Below, piece after piece: positions 8,658 through 17,700 of a stretch of 64,000 bases of DNA. Source of the DNA: Mycoavidus cysteinexigens (GTDB lineage: Bacteria > Pseudomonadota > Gammaproteobacteria > Burkholderiales > Burkholderiaceae); assembly GCF_003966915.1 (NCBI RefSeq), contig NZ_AP018150.1, positions 992,001 to 1,056,000 of the forward strand. Reading direction: 5' to 3'. A program made the position numbers and the translations under genes. Under the pieces are notes generated by a model. The model saw nothing but the letters and a program-made list of their open reading frames with translations, was not told the origin of the DNA and searched no databases. Positions within the stretch are counted from its first letter, which is position 1. Each line of letters begins with the position of its first letter.

Positions 8658-9500
8658 ATGAAACGGTGTGCTCTGGCAGTAATGATTAGCTTAACGCTTG
8701 CGGCCTGTGGCGGGGACGAAATAATCGATACGTCTAAGCCTAGAGAACTTAGCAAGCCTTTTACTCCTATGGAAGCAGCGGGATTATATGGGGGGCAGCA
8801 AGAAAAGCCTTTGATCGCCATATTGAATGGCGGTCGTTACTATGTGGTTAGCTATACTCGCGGAGCAATTTTACTGATTCATGGTACAAAAAGTAAACCT
8901 CTTGGAAAAGGTCACTTCTCGTCTTTAGATGCAAAGCTTTTCAATTTATCAGGCGACGGCGATAAATCTCAAGACATTATTATGTCAGCAGAGCTTGATG
9001 AGAATGATATGAAAAGAACGCTTAAAATTACACCAGATTCTGAATTGAATCTTGGTCTACAAGAAATCAAGGAGCCATATAATCCAGAATATGAGCAAAA
9101 AATTGGAATTCAAGAGTTGGCGAAAGGAGTGTTTCATAATCGCGGGGCTACCACTTTTCTAGCGCGTGAGCCATCCGGCGAGGCTGATAAAGCCAACATA
9201 CATAGCGATATAACCCTAACTTTCACGGAAGATGGCGTAGTTACTTACACTGAGGATGAGGAGAGTGGCTTGTGCAGCGCAACCGGCAAACTGTCCGAAA
9301 TAGCTGATGCTGGCCATGTTTATGATATATCTCTTGAGTTTCGAAATAAAACTCAACCTCAAGCAGAATCCTGTGCTTATAATGGTCAAAAGCTTTCAGG
9401 AGTAGTGATTTATACTCCGCACAAAAAATGGCACTTAAGAACATTGTTGACTAACGAAGCTCGTTCAGAGGCAATGGTTCTCAGGGGCAAAAAGAGCTGA
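8658..9500 (+). CDS. Putative lipoprotein, function unknown
   Basis: 280 residues. The N-terminus MKRCALAVMISLTLAACGGDE is a clear type II signal peptide with lipobox LAAC at about residues 14-17; the mature protein would start at Cys followed by GGDE, so Asp is not at +2 and outer-membrane sorting is likely. The rest is hydrophilic, with no family recognised. The SD is GGAGATCTTT before the ATG. A terminator follows at 9584. It shares a CGGD mature start with the two AT-rich lipoproteins near 53-54 kb, but no convincing wider similarity is visible by eye. Confidence 0.75.
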   Translation: MKRCALAVMISLTLAACGGDEIIDTSKPRELSKPFTPMEAAGLYGGQQEKPLIAILNGGRYYVVSYTRGAILLIHGTKSKPLGKGHFSSLDAKLFNLSGDGDKSQDIIMSAELDENDMKRTLKITPDSELNLGLQEIKEPYNPEYEQKIGIQELAKGVFHNRGATTFLAREPSGEADKANIHSDITLTFTEDGVVTYTEDEESGLCSATGKLSEIADAGHVYDISLEFRNKTQPQAESCAYNGQKLSGVVIYTPHKKWHLRTLLTNEARSEAMVLRGKKS

Positions 9501-9583
9501 AGCATCGACGTCACAAGATTAAACGTAGCTCTTAAAAAATAAAGAACGGCTAGCCGCGCTGTCCTAAAAAGCGAGCAGGTGTA

Positions 9584-9624
9584 GATAGAGCGCAGCTAAG
9601 TGTTGGCGCTCTATCGCTTTTTTT
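9584..9624 (+). terminator. Intrinsic terminator of the lipoprotein gene, overlapping the rsgA 3' end
   Basis: A perfect 10-bp stem (GATAGAGCGC at 9584-9593, GCGCTCTATC at 9606-9615) is followed by seven T residues. The second arm overlaps the convergent rsgA stop codon at 9611-9613, so the site also serves the convergent boundary. Confidence 0.85.
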
Positions 9625-10501
9625 CGGCGAGCAATTGCATATAAAGCGCATGCCTTGCTAGCGCAATTTCCCCTCTCGCCAACGCTGTTAATACTGCGCA
9701 ATCCGGTTCATGTAGATGACGGCAATTATAAAAGCGACAGCTTCCAAGAAATGGCTGGAACTCTGCAAATGCGCGCACCAGCGTTTCTTCAGATAAATGT
9801 TGTAAGCCAAATTCCTGGAAGCCTGGTGAATCAATCAATACGCCGCCTTCAGGCAGTGTATAGAGCCGAGTCAGCGTTGTAGTGTGCTTCCCTGTCTTTA
9901 ACGCAGTTGAAATCTCACGGGTAGCGGCCTGGGCTTCAGGCACCAGCAAATTCACTAAAGTTGATTTACCCATGCCGGATTGGCCTAATAGTAACGTTGC
10001 TCGTCCGGCGAGCCGACCCGCTAGCTGCTCATGTGTGGCTTCGGGGTTAGCGCAAACTGAAGTTTCAAGTACCTCGAAGCCTAGCCCGCGATACACATTT
10101 AGCCGCGCGCGCGCGTTCGCCAATTGAGCGCCTAAGTCAATTTTATTTAATACAATAAGCACCGTGAGTTGATTAGCTTGCGCGGCGACCAATGCGCGAC
10201 CTAGCAGGTCTTCACTAAAGTATGGCTCAGTGGCTAGGACAATCAGCAGCTGATCAAGGTTGGCGGCTAAATATTTTGATTTAAATAAATCTGAGCGATA
10301 GAGTAAATTATGGCGCGGCAAAATCTCGACAATCACCCCTTGATTATTTGATCGGCGTTCGCAAATGACTTTATCGCCAACTGCCGCTTCATTTTTTTTA
10401 CCGCGTGGGAATCCTTGTAATAGGCCGCCATTATTTTCTAACTCAATTAAATAATGGCGGCCGTAGGACGCAGTAATTATCCCCTGTTCGAGAGCGTTCA
10501 T
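9611..10501 (-). CDS. rsgA: Ribosome small-subunit-dependent GTPase A
   Basis: 296 residues with the circularly permuted GTPase order typical of RsgA/YjeQ: G4 NKID at 119-122, then G1 GQSGMGKST at 173-181 and G3 DSPGF at 224-228. The C-terminal zinc knuckle is visible (C255, C260, H262, C268). RsgA checks late 30S assembly at the decoding centre and releases RbfA. Start ATG at 10501 overlaps the last bases of the M48 protease gene by 4 bases, so the two are translationally coupled. Confidence 0.96.
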   Translation of the reverse strand: MNALEQGIITASYGRHYLIELENNGGLLQGFPRGKKNEAAVGDKVICERRSNNQGVIVEILPRHNLLYRSDLFKSKYLAANLDQLLIVLATEPYFSEDLLGRALVAAQANQLTVLIVLNKIDLGAQLANARARLNVYRGLGFEVLETSVCANPEATHEQLAGRLAGRATLLLGQSGMGKSTLVNLLVPEAQAATREISTALKTGKHTTTLTRLYTLPEGGVLIDSPGFQEFGLQHLSEETLVRAFAEFQPFLGSCRFYNCRHLHEPDCAVLTALARGEIALARHALYMQLLAEKKR

Positions 10502-11751
10502 GCTGCTGCCAAGAGTTGCTCGATACGCTGTGCTGCTGGTGGATGTGAATAATAAAAAGTGCTATAGATAGGGTCTGGAGTTAAGGTCGAGGCATTATCC
10601 TCATAGAGCTTAACCAGTGCGCTAACTAACTCATGGGCATCGGTTTGTTTGGCGGCAAACGCATCTGCCTCAAATTCATGCCGGCGCGAAAGCAGGCTGT
10701 TCAGCGGACCCAAGAAAAAGAGAAAAACCGGCATAATCAAAGAGAACAAAATAAGCGCTAGGCCATGAGGGTTGCCCGTAGTCAGTGCGGGGGGCGTCAC
10801 GCCCAAGCTGCTATAAAACCAATCGTGTTGCACCAGCCAGCCAAATAATGCCATTAAACCAAAGCTGATGGCAAAGGTGATAGCAAGCCGTTGCGTTACA
10901 TGGCGTCGTTTAAAATGCCCTAATTCATGCGCTAGCACGGCCTCAACTTCATTTTCTGATAAACGCGCCAGCAAAGTATCGAAAAAAACAATCCGTTTGG
11001 CTCGACCAAACCCGGTGAAATACGCATTGCCATGAGCCGAGCGGCGGCTGCCATCCATCACAAATAAGCCTCGCGCGGCAAAGCCACAGCGTTTTAGGAG
11101 CGCCTCAATCCGGCTGCGCATGGTTTCGTCGCGCAAGGGTTCGAATTTATTAAACAGGGGCGCGATGAGAGTGGGATAAATAACCAGCGCTAGCAGGCTA
11201 AATGTAGCCCAGACTGCCCAGGCCCACAGCCACCAAAAACGGCCTGCTTGCGCCATCAGCCACAGCACAATAAAAAGCAGCGGCAAGCCAAATACAGCGC
11301 TTAGCGCAAGACCTTTGAGCAAGTCGACAATAAAAAGCGTTTTTGTCATCCGATTAAAACCAAAGCGTTGCTCAATCGAAAAATGCCGAATATAGTCAAA
11401 AGGCAGGTCAATTAAGCTCAGAAGTACGAGCACGCTGGCAACTAGGGCAATTTGTCCGGCATAACCATGGCCGAACCAACCGCTAACGGCTGTGCTTAAT
11501 GCTTGCAGCCCGCCTAACAGGGTGAGCGCAAAGAGAACGATTGCACCGGTAACGGTTTCAGCGTTGGCAAGATGGGTGCGCGCCACCGTGTAATCAGCCG
11601 CGCGCTGATGGGCCGCGAGTGAAATAGTCGAAGCAAACTGCACCGGAACTGCGTTACGATGGAATGTGACATAACGAATTTGGCGCGTAGCAAGCCATAA
11701 TTTCGTACTGACCATTGCAATTAACGCCAGCATAAAAAATATAGTCAGCAT
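10498..11751 (-). CDS. M48 family membrane metalloprotease (Ste24/CAAX prenyl protease 1-like)
   Basis: 417 residues. The zinc motif HELGH is at 275-279 and the third-ligand motif ExxxD at 359-363 (HEFEADAFA). Five or more hydrophobic segments precede and follow the catalytic domain, with an N-terminal peptidase_M48_N-type region. Bacterial relatives are inner-membrane quality-control proteases; CAAX processing itself is not expected in bacteria. The gene is first in a two-gene unit with rsgA and is divergent from orn, with about 70 bases between them in the usual Burkholderia arrangement. Confidence 0.9.
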   Translation of the reverse strand: MLTIFFMLALIAMVSTKLWLATRQIRYVTFHRNAVPVQFASTISLAAHQRAADYTVARTHLANAETVTGAIVLFALTLLGGLQALSTAVSGWFGHGYAGQIALVASVLVLLSLIDLPFDYIRHFSIEQRFGFNRMTKTLFIVDLLKGLALSAVFGLPLLFIVLWLMAQAGRFWWLWAWAVWATFSLLALVIYPTLIAPLFNKFEPLRDETMRSRIEALLKRCGFAARGLFVMDGSRRSAHGNAYFTGFGRAKRIVFFDTLLARLSENEVEAVLAHELGHFKRRHVTQRLAITFAISFGLMALFGWLVQHDWFYSSLGVTPPALTTGNPHGLALILFSLIMPVFLFFLGPLNSLLSRRHEFEADAFAAKQTDAHELVSALVKLYEDNASTLTPDPIYSTFYYSHPPAAQRIEQLLAAA

Positions 11752-11841
11752 ATAGGGGCTATCCGTTAGATTGAGTGTGCGAAAATAGTAAGTTGAGATT
11801 TTCGCCGATTTAGCGCTGTTTTGCTAAAAAACTTTAAGCAT

Positions 11842-12468
11842 ATGATACCCAATCTAACTCATTCTGATGTTTCTGAGACTCTTTCCGCTACTCCAGCAAG
11901 TCTTGCCCGCAGCGAATTTAACCTGATCTGGCTAGATATGGAAATGACGGGTTTGCACCCTGCGACTGACCGTATTCTTGAGATTGCGGTGGTGGTGACG
12001 GACTCCAATTTGACGACCTCAATAGATGGGCCGGTGCTTGCGATTCATCAAACAGATCAAGTTTTAAGCGCCATGGATGAGTGGAATCAAAAGACTCATG
12101 GCGCGTCAGGTCTGATTGAGCGGGTGCGTGCTTCCACCCTCGATGAGCACGAGGCAGTCAGACAGATTCGTGAGTTTATACAGCGCTATGTAGCGCCGGG
12201 CAAATCCCCGATGTGCGGTAACTCAATCTGCCAAGATCGTCGTTTTATGGCGCAATGGATGCCTGAGCTTGAGAAATTTTTTCATTATCGTAACCTGGAT
12301 GTGAGTACTATAAAAGAGCTCTGTCGCCGCTGGCAGCCATCGATTTATAAAGGTTTTCATAAACGCGGGTTGCATACGGCGCTGGCCGATGTTCATGAAT
12401 CAATCGATGAGCTGAAATACTACCGCGAGCACTTTATTCGGTTGTCAGCGCCAAATCAGGAGCTGTAA
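11842..12468 (+). CDS. orn: Oligoribonuclease
   Basis: About 208 residues from the ATG at 11842 (a TTG at 11821 would add seven). DEDDh exonuclease signatures are present: [11 protein letters not shown], then [12 protein letters not shown] and [21 protein letters not shown]. Orn degrades 2-5-nt RNAs and pGpG to mononucleotides and is often essential. The N-terminus carries about 25 residues before the conserved NLIWLD, a little longer than E. coli Orn. Divergent from the M48 protease gene and followed by pmbA. Confidence 0.95.
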   Translation: MIPNLTHSDVSETLSATPASLARSEFNLIWLDMEMTGLHPATDRILEIAVVVTDSNLTTSIDGPVLAIHQTDQVLSAMDEWNQKTHGASGLIERVRASTLDEHEAVRQIREFIQRYVAPGKSPMCGNSICQDRRFMAQWMPELEKFFHYRNLDVSTIKELCRRWQPSIYKGFHKRGLHTALADVHESIDELKYYREHFIRLSAPNQEL

Positions 12469-12524
12469 AATCAACCTATAAAGATTCTCTTTTATTCTTC
12501 ACTTCAAATTAAGTTGCATTCAAT

Positions 12525-13883
12525 ATGGTCGCTAGCACACATTCTTTTCCGCGTACGCAAGAACAATTAAAAGAAATCGCTTCGGATATTTTGCGCCACG
12601 CTAAACAGCTTGGAGCCTCTGATGCAACGGTATGTGTTTCCGAAGGCGATGGTTTATCCGTAACGGTGCGTCGCGGCGAGGTTGAAACTATCGAACACAA
12701 CCGTGACAAGGGGGTGATGGTCTCGGTGTTGATTGGCAAGAAACGCGGTCAGGCGGGCACCTCAGATTTTATGCCGCAAGCTTTGCGCGATACGGTAGCT
12801 GCCGCCTATAATATTGCGCGCTTTACGGCTGAGGACGATTGCGCTGGTTTGCCAGATATTGAGTTACTTGAACCTACGCCACGCGCGCTCGATCTGTATC
12901 ATCCCTGGCAACTCAGCGCTAATGAAGCGGCTGAAATCGCGCGCCAGACCGAGCAAGCCGCGTTTGCTACGGACGCCCGTATCAGCAATTCGGAAGGGGC
13001 AAGTGTCTGTGCGCAACATGCGCACTCTGTATTGGCGACTAGCCAAGGGTTTTTAGCGGGCTATCCGACTTCCCGTCATTTTATTTCGTGTGCGCCGATT
13101 GCCGGTCGTGGCCAGCATATGCAACAGGATAGTTGGTATACATCGAAACGTAGCGCATCTGATTTAGCGGCGCCCGAGGAGCTTGGCGCATATGCAGCGC
13201 AACGCGCGCTGGCAAAGCTTGGTGCGCGCTCATTAAGCACGCGTAAATGCCCGGTATTATTTGAAGCACCGCTCGCAGCGGGGTTGATTGGCGCTTTTGT
13301 GCAGGCCGCGAGTGGTGGCGCGCTGTATCGCAACATGACATTTCTCATCGACGGCTTGGGCCGTCAGATTTTTGCGCCACATATTCGTTTGCTGGAAGAT
13401 CCTTACCGCCCCCGTGCGATGGGGAGCACGCCGTTTGATGCAGAAGGAGTGCGCCCGCACCCGCGTGAGGTGGTGCAAGCCGGCATCATGCAAGGCTATT
13501 TCTTATCGAGCTACTCGGCGCGCAAACTGGGAATGCAAACGACCGGTAATGCAGGCGGTTCGCATAACCTTGCGTTGCAAAGCACACTGACGCAACCACA
13601 TGATGATTTGCCGGCAATGTTAAAAAAACTGGGCACCGGGCTTTTTATTACGGAGTTGATGGGGCCCGGCGTGAACTACGTTACCGGAGATTATTCGCGC
13701 GGCGCGGCGGGATTTTGGGTCGAGGGTGGTGAAATTCAATATCCCGTTGAAGAAATTACGGTAGCCAGCACCTTGCAGCAAATGTTTCAACAGATCGTGG
13801 CGATTGGCGCGGATGCCTATGTCTATGGCGCTAAGGAGACGGGTTCAGTGCTGCTTGAGCAGATGACGATTGCGGGTAGTTGA
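12525..13883 (+). CDS. pmbA: Metalloprotease PmbA/TldE
   Basis: 452 residues. Family signatures include the N-terminal EGDGLSVTVRRGEVETIEHNRD and the glycine-rich C-terminal region TGNAGGSHNLAL, GVNYVTGDYSRGAAGFWVEGGEI. TldE is the partner subunit of the TldD metalloprotease; the pair matures microcins and degrades CcdA. TldD is not in this window. Normal length. The F-box-like gene begins 10 bases after its stop and is probably read from the same transcript. Confidence 0.95.
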   Translation: MVASTHSFPRTQEQLKEIASDILRHAKQLGASDATVCVSEGDGLSVTVRRGEVETIEHNRDKGVMVSVLIGKKRGQAGTSDFMPQALRDTVAAAYNIARFTAEDDCAGLPDIELLEPTPRALDLYHPWQLSANEAAEIARQTEQAAFATDARISNSEGASVCAQHAHSVLATSQGFLAGYPTSRHFISCAPIAGRGQHMQQDSWYTSKRSASDLAAPEELGAYAAQRALAKLGARSLSTRKCPVLFEAPLAAGLIGAFVQAASGGALYRNMTFLIDGLGRQIFAPHIRLLEDPYRPRAMGSTPFDAEGVRPHPREVVQAGIMQGYFLSSYSARKLGMQTTGNAGGSHNLALQSTLTQPHDDLPAMLKKLGTGLFITELMGPGVNYVTGDYSRGAAGFWVEGGEIQYPVEEITVASTLQQMFQQIVAIGADAYVYGAKETGSVLLEQMTIAGS

Positions 13884-13893
13884 GGGTAGATCT

Positions 13894-14280
13894 ATGCTAA
13901 CCCCTATCTCAAACTCTGCCATTACGCATTATCCAGCAACGCAAAAATCTCTGCTGCCTTCATTAGCTTCGTTACCTGCCTGGCTTCCGCCCGAGATTCG
14001 AGAAATCATAGAAAAGCAGTTAGATCTGGCAGACTGGCAGAATTTTTTTAAAGCGTTGACGATCGTGACGCGCAATGGAGAGCCGATAGATTCTCCCACT
14101 TTGAAAGTGCACCTGCTACAGCAAAAAGTTCCAACTGACTATCAGTATGATGTAGCAAGATCAGACAAGAGCTTGCAAATATTTGCGTTGAATCAATTAA
14201 AAATATTGTGGAAGTCTGGTCAACTGGCTCAAGTTGTAGAGAAGCCGGCCCTTTTTGAGCTGTTGAAGTTGGCTGGGTAA
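13894..14280 (+). CDS. Small protein with F-box-like motif, function unknown
   Basis: 128 residues from the ATG at 13894, which has GAGGG 7 bases upstream; a TTG at 13870 overlapping pmbA would add eight. Residues 31-56 (LPPEIREIIEKQLDLADW, then QNFFKALT) follow the F-box pattern LPxEIxxxIxxxLxxxDxxxFxxaL. F-box proteins recruit targets to eukaryotic SCF ubiquitin ligases; several intracellular bacteria export them. The rest (about 70 residues) is unassigned and there is no leucine-rich repeat or ankyrin array. No secretion signal was seen. The stop codon lies inside the left 49-bp inverted repeat. The F-box call is tentative. Confidence 0.45.
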   Translation: MLTPISNSAITHYPATQKSLLPSLASLPAWLPPEIREIIEKQLDLADWQNFFKALTIVTRNGEPIDSPTLKVHLLQQKVPTDYQYDVARSDKSLQIFALNQLKILWKSGQLAQVVEKPALFELLKLAG

Positions 14281-14323
14281 TCCCCCCATTTTTAATAGTT
14301 TTTAAAAGTAGAACACTAAGCTG
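14275..14323 (+). repeat. Left copy of a 49-bp inverted repeat
   Basis: Exact reverse complement of 27609-27657. It begins GGGTAATCCCCCCATTTTTA and ends AACACTAAGCTG, reading inward. It overlaps the stop codon of the small F-box-like gene. Together the copies bracket a 13.4-kb accessory block, as terminal repeats of a composite element or two facing insertion-sequence ends would. Confidence 0.9.
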
Positions 14324-14440
14324 TGAGGGCTAACTTCTTCTGTTTTGGGGGGATGCCTCTGTGGCGGATTCTTTGTGAATCCCGGCCAGCCCTGAGGATG
14401 GTGCTGAACAGAGGGCATAGCCAAAGCGTTGAACGGCGCT
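14324..14440. other. Accessory intergenic sequence inside the left repeat
   Basis: No gene is seen. A small hairpin (GGATTC at 14366-14371, GAATCC at 14377-14382) is present. The sequence has no match to the corresponding place inside the right repeat, where an IS256 fragment lies instead. Confidence 0.4.
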
Positions 14441-14730
14441 TGCTTGACGAAACCGCTTATCGTGACTAGGATTAAATTCAGTCGTTCATCTGAACTTGTA
14501 AGTAAAAGAGGTTCGAGCTAGCAGTTGATTCGGGTTCATCAACATGGTGTAAGGGGCGATGCGAGCCTCAAGCTTGCAGCGCGTTCATTCACTTTTAAAA
14601 GGATGTGGGTTCGCGATAGGGTGCTCAAGCAAGTGGCGATGAGGTGGCAAGGTCGAGTCGCAACAACACTCGTCTGAAATCTACGAAGAGGCTTAGCAAA
14701 CTAGAAGGGGCTCATATGTGCCGCTATGCC
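14441..14730 (+). repeat. Conserved leader repeat, copy 1, upstream of NACHT-WD40 gene 2
   Basis: About 290 bases closely matching 20408-20698 upstream of gene 3. A run of 98 bases (14597-14694) is identical to 20565-20662. The leader carries no long frame. It contains a small inverted pair (CGAGT and ACTCG around 14654-14675) and ends with AGAAGGGG and a mini-ORF. Such conservation of an untranslated region suggests recent duplication, a shared promoter, or an RNA control element. Confidence 0.8.
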
Positions 14731-14745
14731 ATTAACAGTACCTGA
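14716..14745 (+). CDS. Nine-codon mini-ORF overlapping the start of NACHT-WD40 gene 2
   Basis: Reads MCRYAINST and stops with TGA. The Shine-Dalgarno sequence AGAAGGGG (14703-14710) is ideally placed for this ATG and poorly placed for the gene 2 ATG at 14726. The mini-ORF ends 20 bases inside gene 2 in another frame. The arrangement recurs before gene 3, so translation of the big gene may depend on coupling or reinitiation. Confidence 0.4.
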   Translation: MCRYAINST

Positions 14746-17700
14746 AATCGGATATTCTATTAAGCACCGACATTTCCACCGCCCAGCTCACTACCTCAAA
14801 GAGGGCCGAAAGTACTTAAACCAGGCTCAGCAGCAAGATAAAGATCCTTTGGAAGCCACGCGTTTATTCATCAATGCGCAAAACACTTTGAACAAAATTT
14901 CTCCCTTTGAAAGAACTGGAGAGGTTAAAAATTGTTTAGCTGAAGCGTATTTCGGGCAAGGCGATTTATTCAAAAGGCGGGGGTTAATCAAAGAAGCGAG
15001 GGCTTGTTATGAGACAGGCAGAGAGTTCGATTCGCTTGAGGCAGATCGAAGACTGGCAGTATTGAATGAGTCTGAGATGTCATATTCTCCTCAACAGACT
15101 TTCTTCCAAAGTTTAATAATAAGCGTAGCAACAGCGATATCGTTCCCGAATATTCGGATTAGTACACTTTGCTTTAAGGATAACCGGCCGTCTGTCTCTA
15201 CTGAGCCGTATGGTGTTGTCGAGAGTCCGCGTGACATCAAAAATACTCGTCACTTAGCGGTGTGCTTACAATCTGCTACGCAAATAGACATCGATGCACC
15301 GTTGCGCACCTTGGCGATTGAGGTGCTGGAAGCTTTTTCTCAAAAGAAAATCAAGACCTCGGAATTATGGCGAGAGGTCGTGCCGTTAGCGGCAATCCCC
15401 GATAAAGAATTTGTCTTTCTCTTAATCAGCCGAACCTTTGATGCACTGACTCACCACCAAATGCTGGATCAATCCGTACTGCGAAGCCTGTCCGCAATGA
15501 TACGGAATCTAAGCAGCGGGCTGATTAGCACAGGGAATTTAGTTAAGGTATTACAAGCTTTGAAGGAGCAGTTAAAGGACGTGCATCAAGAAGGCAATAC
15601 CCAGGAGCTCTTGGCTTTACTGCAAACCACCTCGCAGCTATTAGACGCGATGGCGCACATTGGCGTCACAGGCATCCGCCGGACGGAATTGCAAGAACCA
15701 TTGGATAAGATCCTTGGTGAATTTAGTCAGAATGAAGATCCTGCGATAAGCTTTCAAGCTCGTTATGCACGCCAAGCACTGGTGCATGTTCACAATGATG
15801 AGAGCTCCGTGCAAGCAGTGATGCGCCGTCTCTTTGGATTAGCCAAAGGTGGTTTAACCCTGGCCGGCGCGATCCACAGGTTAGATCCCGCTAAATTACT
15901 GGAGACCGTTGAGAATTTCAGCACGGCTTTCGCTGGTACGGACGAGATACTTAAGCGCCTGACTGAGCTGGCAAAGGAAGCAAAAGATTTCATTTCGAGC
16001 GCTAAAGAAGGGGGGGCAACAATCCGTGAAGCGCTGACAACGACATGGAAACATCGCTGGTATGCAGCGCTGCAATTTATGGATGTCTTCATAGAAGCAG
16101 GCCAGTTTGTCAAACTTGAGAAATTTTCTCGTGAGAGCCAGTATAGCCACCACACAGACTTTTTACTGGGCTTATGTCAGCGCTTAGAGCAAATTGCTCG
16201 CACCCAAGAAGATGAAAAGATAAGTCAATCGGCTGTCACCTTTTTAGGTGACTTAGTACAAAACAAAACGAAGTGGGTACAGCATAAGAGTGTCGAGCAA
16301 GGGGTATTAAATGCGTTAGGGCGGTTAGCGATGCTACCGAACGGACCGCTACAGACACACGCTCAGAAGATTTTAAGCGAGGTAGCGCCCAGGTTAAGTT
16401 CGGCTCAGCAAACCGGGGCAGACACCTATGTGCCGCCAGTCTGGGATCCGATCTGGCGAACACCCCCTACTGAGCTCTTAAGGGACGTCCGTTTAAACCA
16501 AGCGCAAAAACGGGATCTACAACGTCAATATGTTCCGTTGGCCACTTTAGGTCAAGATATCGACGCCCTAGGAGGCACATATTTAAAGAGCCTAGAGGAA
16601 GAGGGGGAAGCCAAAGACGCTCTCTCGATGTATGTGGCACTACAATGCACCACAACTGTGGTCGGAAGCCCTCCTTTTGATTTAAACGATGCCGTCAATA
16701 CTTTCCTAGATTCAGACAAAAAAGTGCTCTTACTATTAGGCGGAGCGGGTTCAGGTAAATCTACCTTTAACCGGCTTCTTGCTCAACGCCTATGGCAAGA
16801 GTACCGCGAAACGGGAGAGGCATCAGATGAGCTCCGAATTCCGCTTTATATTTCTCTATCTACGCTGAAAGATCCGAGTCTAAACTTGATCTCCGAATAT
16901 TTCAAACAGGAGGGCTTTACGGAAGCGCAGATAGAGGCTTTGCGCACCACGCGGCGCTTTGTCTTTATATTAGATGGCTATGATGAGATCGCGCAACGCG
17001 CGCGGGCCTTCTATGCGGATAACAGGCTGGACCGTTGGCAAGCGCAAGTGATTATCAGCAGCCGGCCAGAATATTTAGGCCGCGGCTATCAAAGTAAATT
17101 CCAACCACCAGATAAGACTCGTTTATTCGAAGAGTATTGGCTGGCACCTTTCTCAGATAAATCAATTGAAAACTATATCGATCGATATGTGAAGCATGTC
17201 AAGCCGAAGTGGGGTGCCAAAAAATACAAGCAGGCTTTTAAAGATACAACAGATTTAAAAGAGCTGGTGCGCAGCCCTTTTATGCTGAGGATGGCCTTGG
17301 ATGTTTTGCCCACGCTAGAAATGCTGCACAGGAACGGGGAGTCATGGCTGACGACTCGAGTGGCGCTGTATGACAAATTTGTAGAAAACTGGTTTGCGCG
17401 TTCGAAGGAACGTTTAGAGCGCATTCAATTAAAGCCAGTGGAACAAGAGGTATTTGATCACTTAGATGAAAGTGGCTTTGTAGGCCATGGCATGGTGTTT
17501 AGCCAAGAATTTGCGGTGAAGATGTATCAGCAAGAAAAAACCCCGTTCGTCGCAACATATTCAGAGGCAAGCGATGCCGGGAAAGGGAATTGGCGTGAGG
17601 AATTTTTAGGAAGCGCTGAAAAGGCGCGACTACTCCGCTTTAATGCGCCCTTAATCCGCCAAGGTGGTAACCAATATAAATTTATCCACGCATCAGTACA

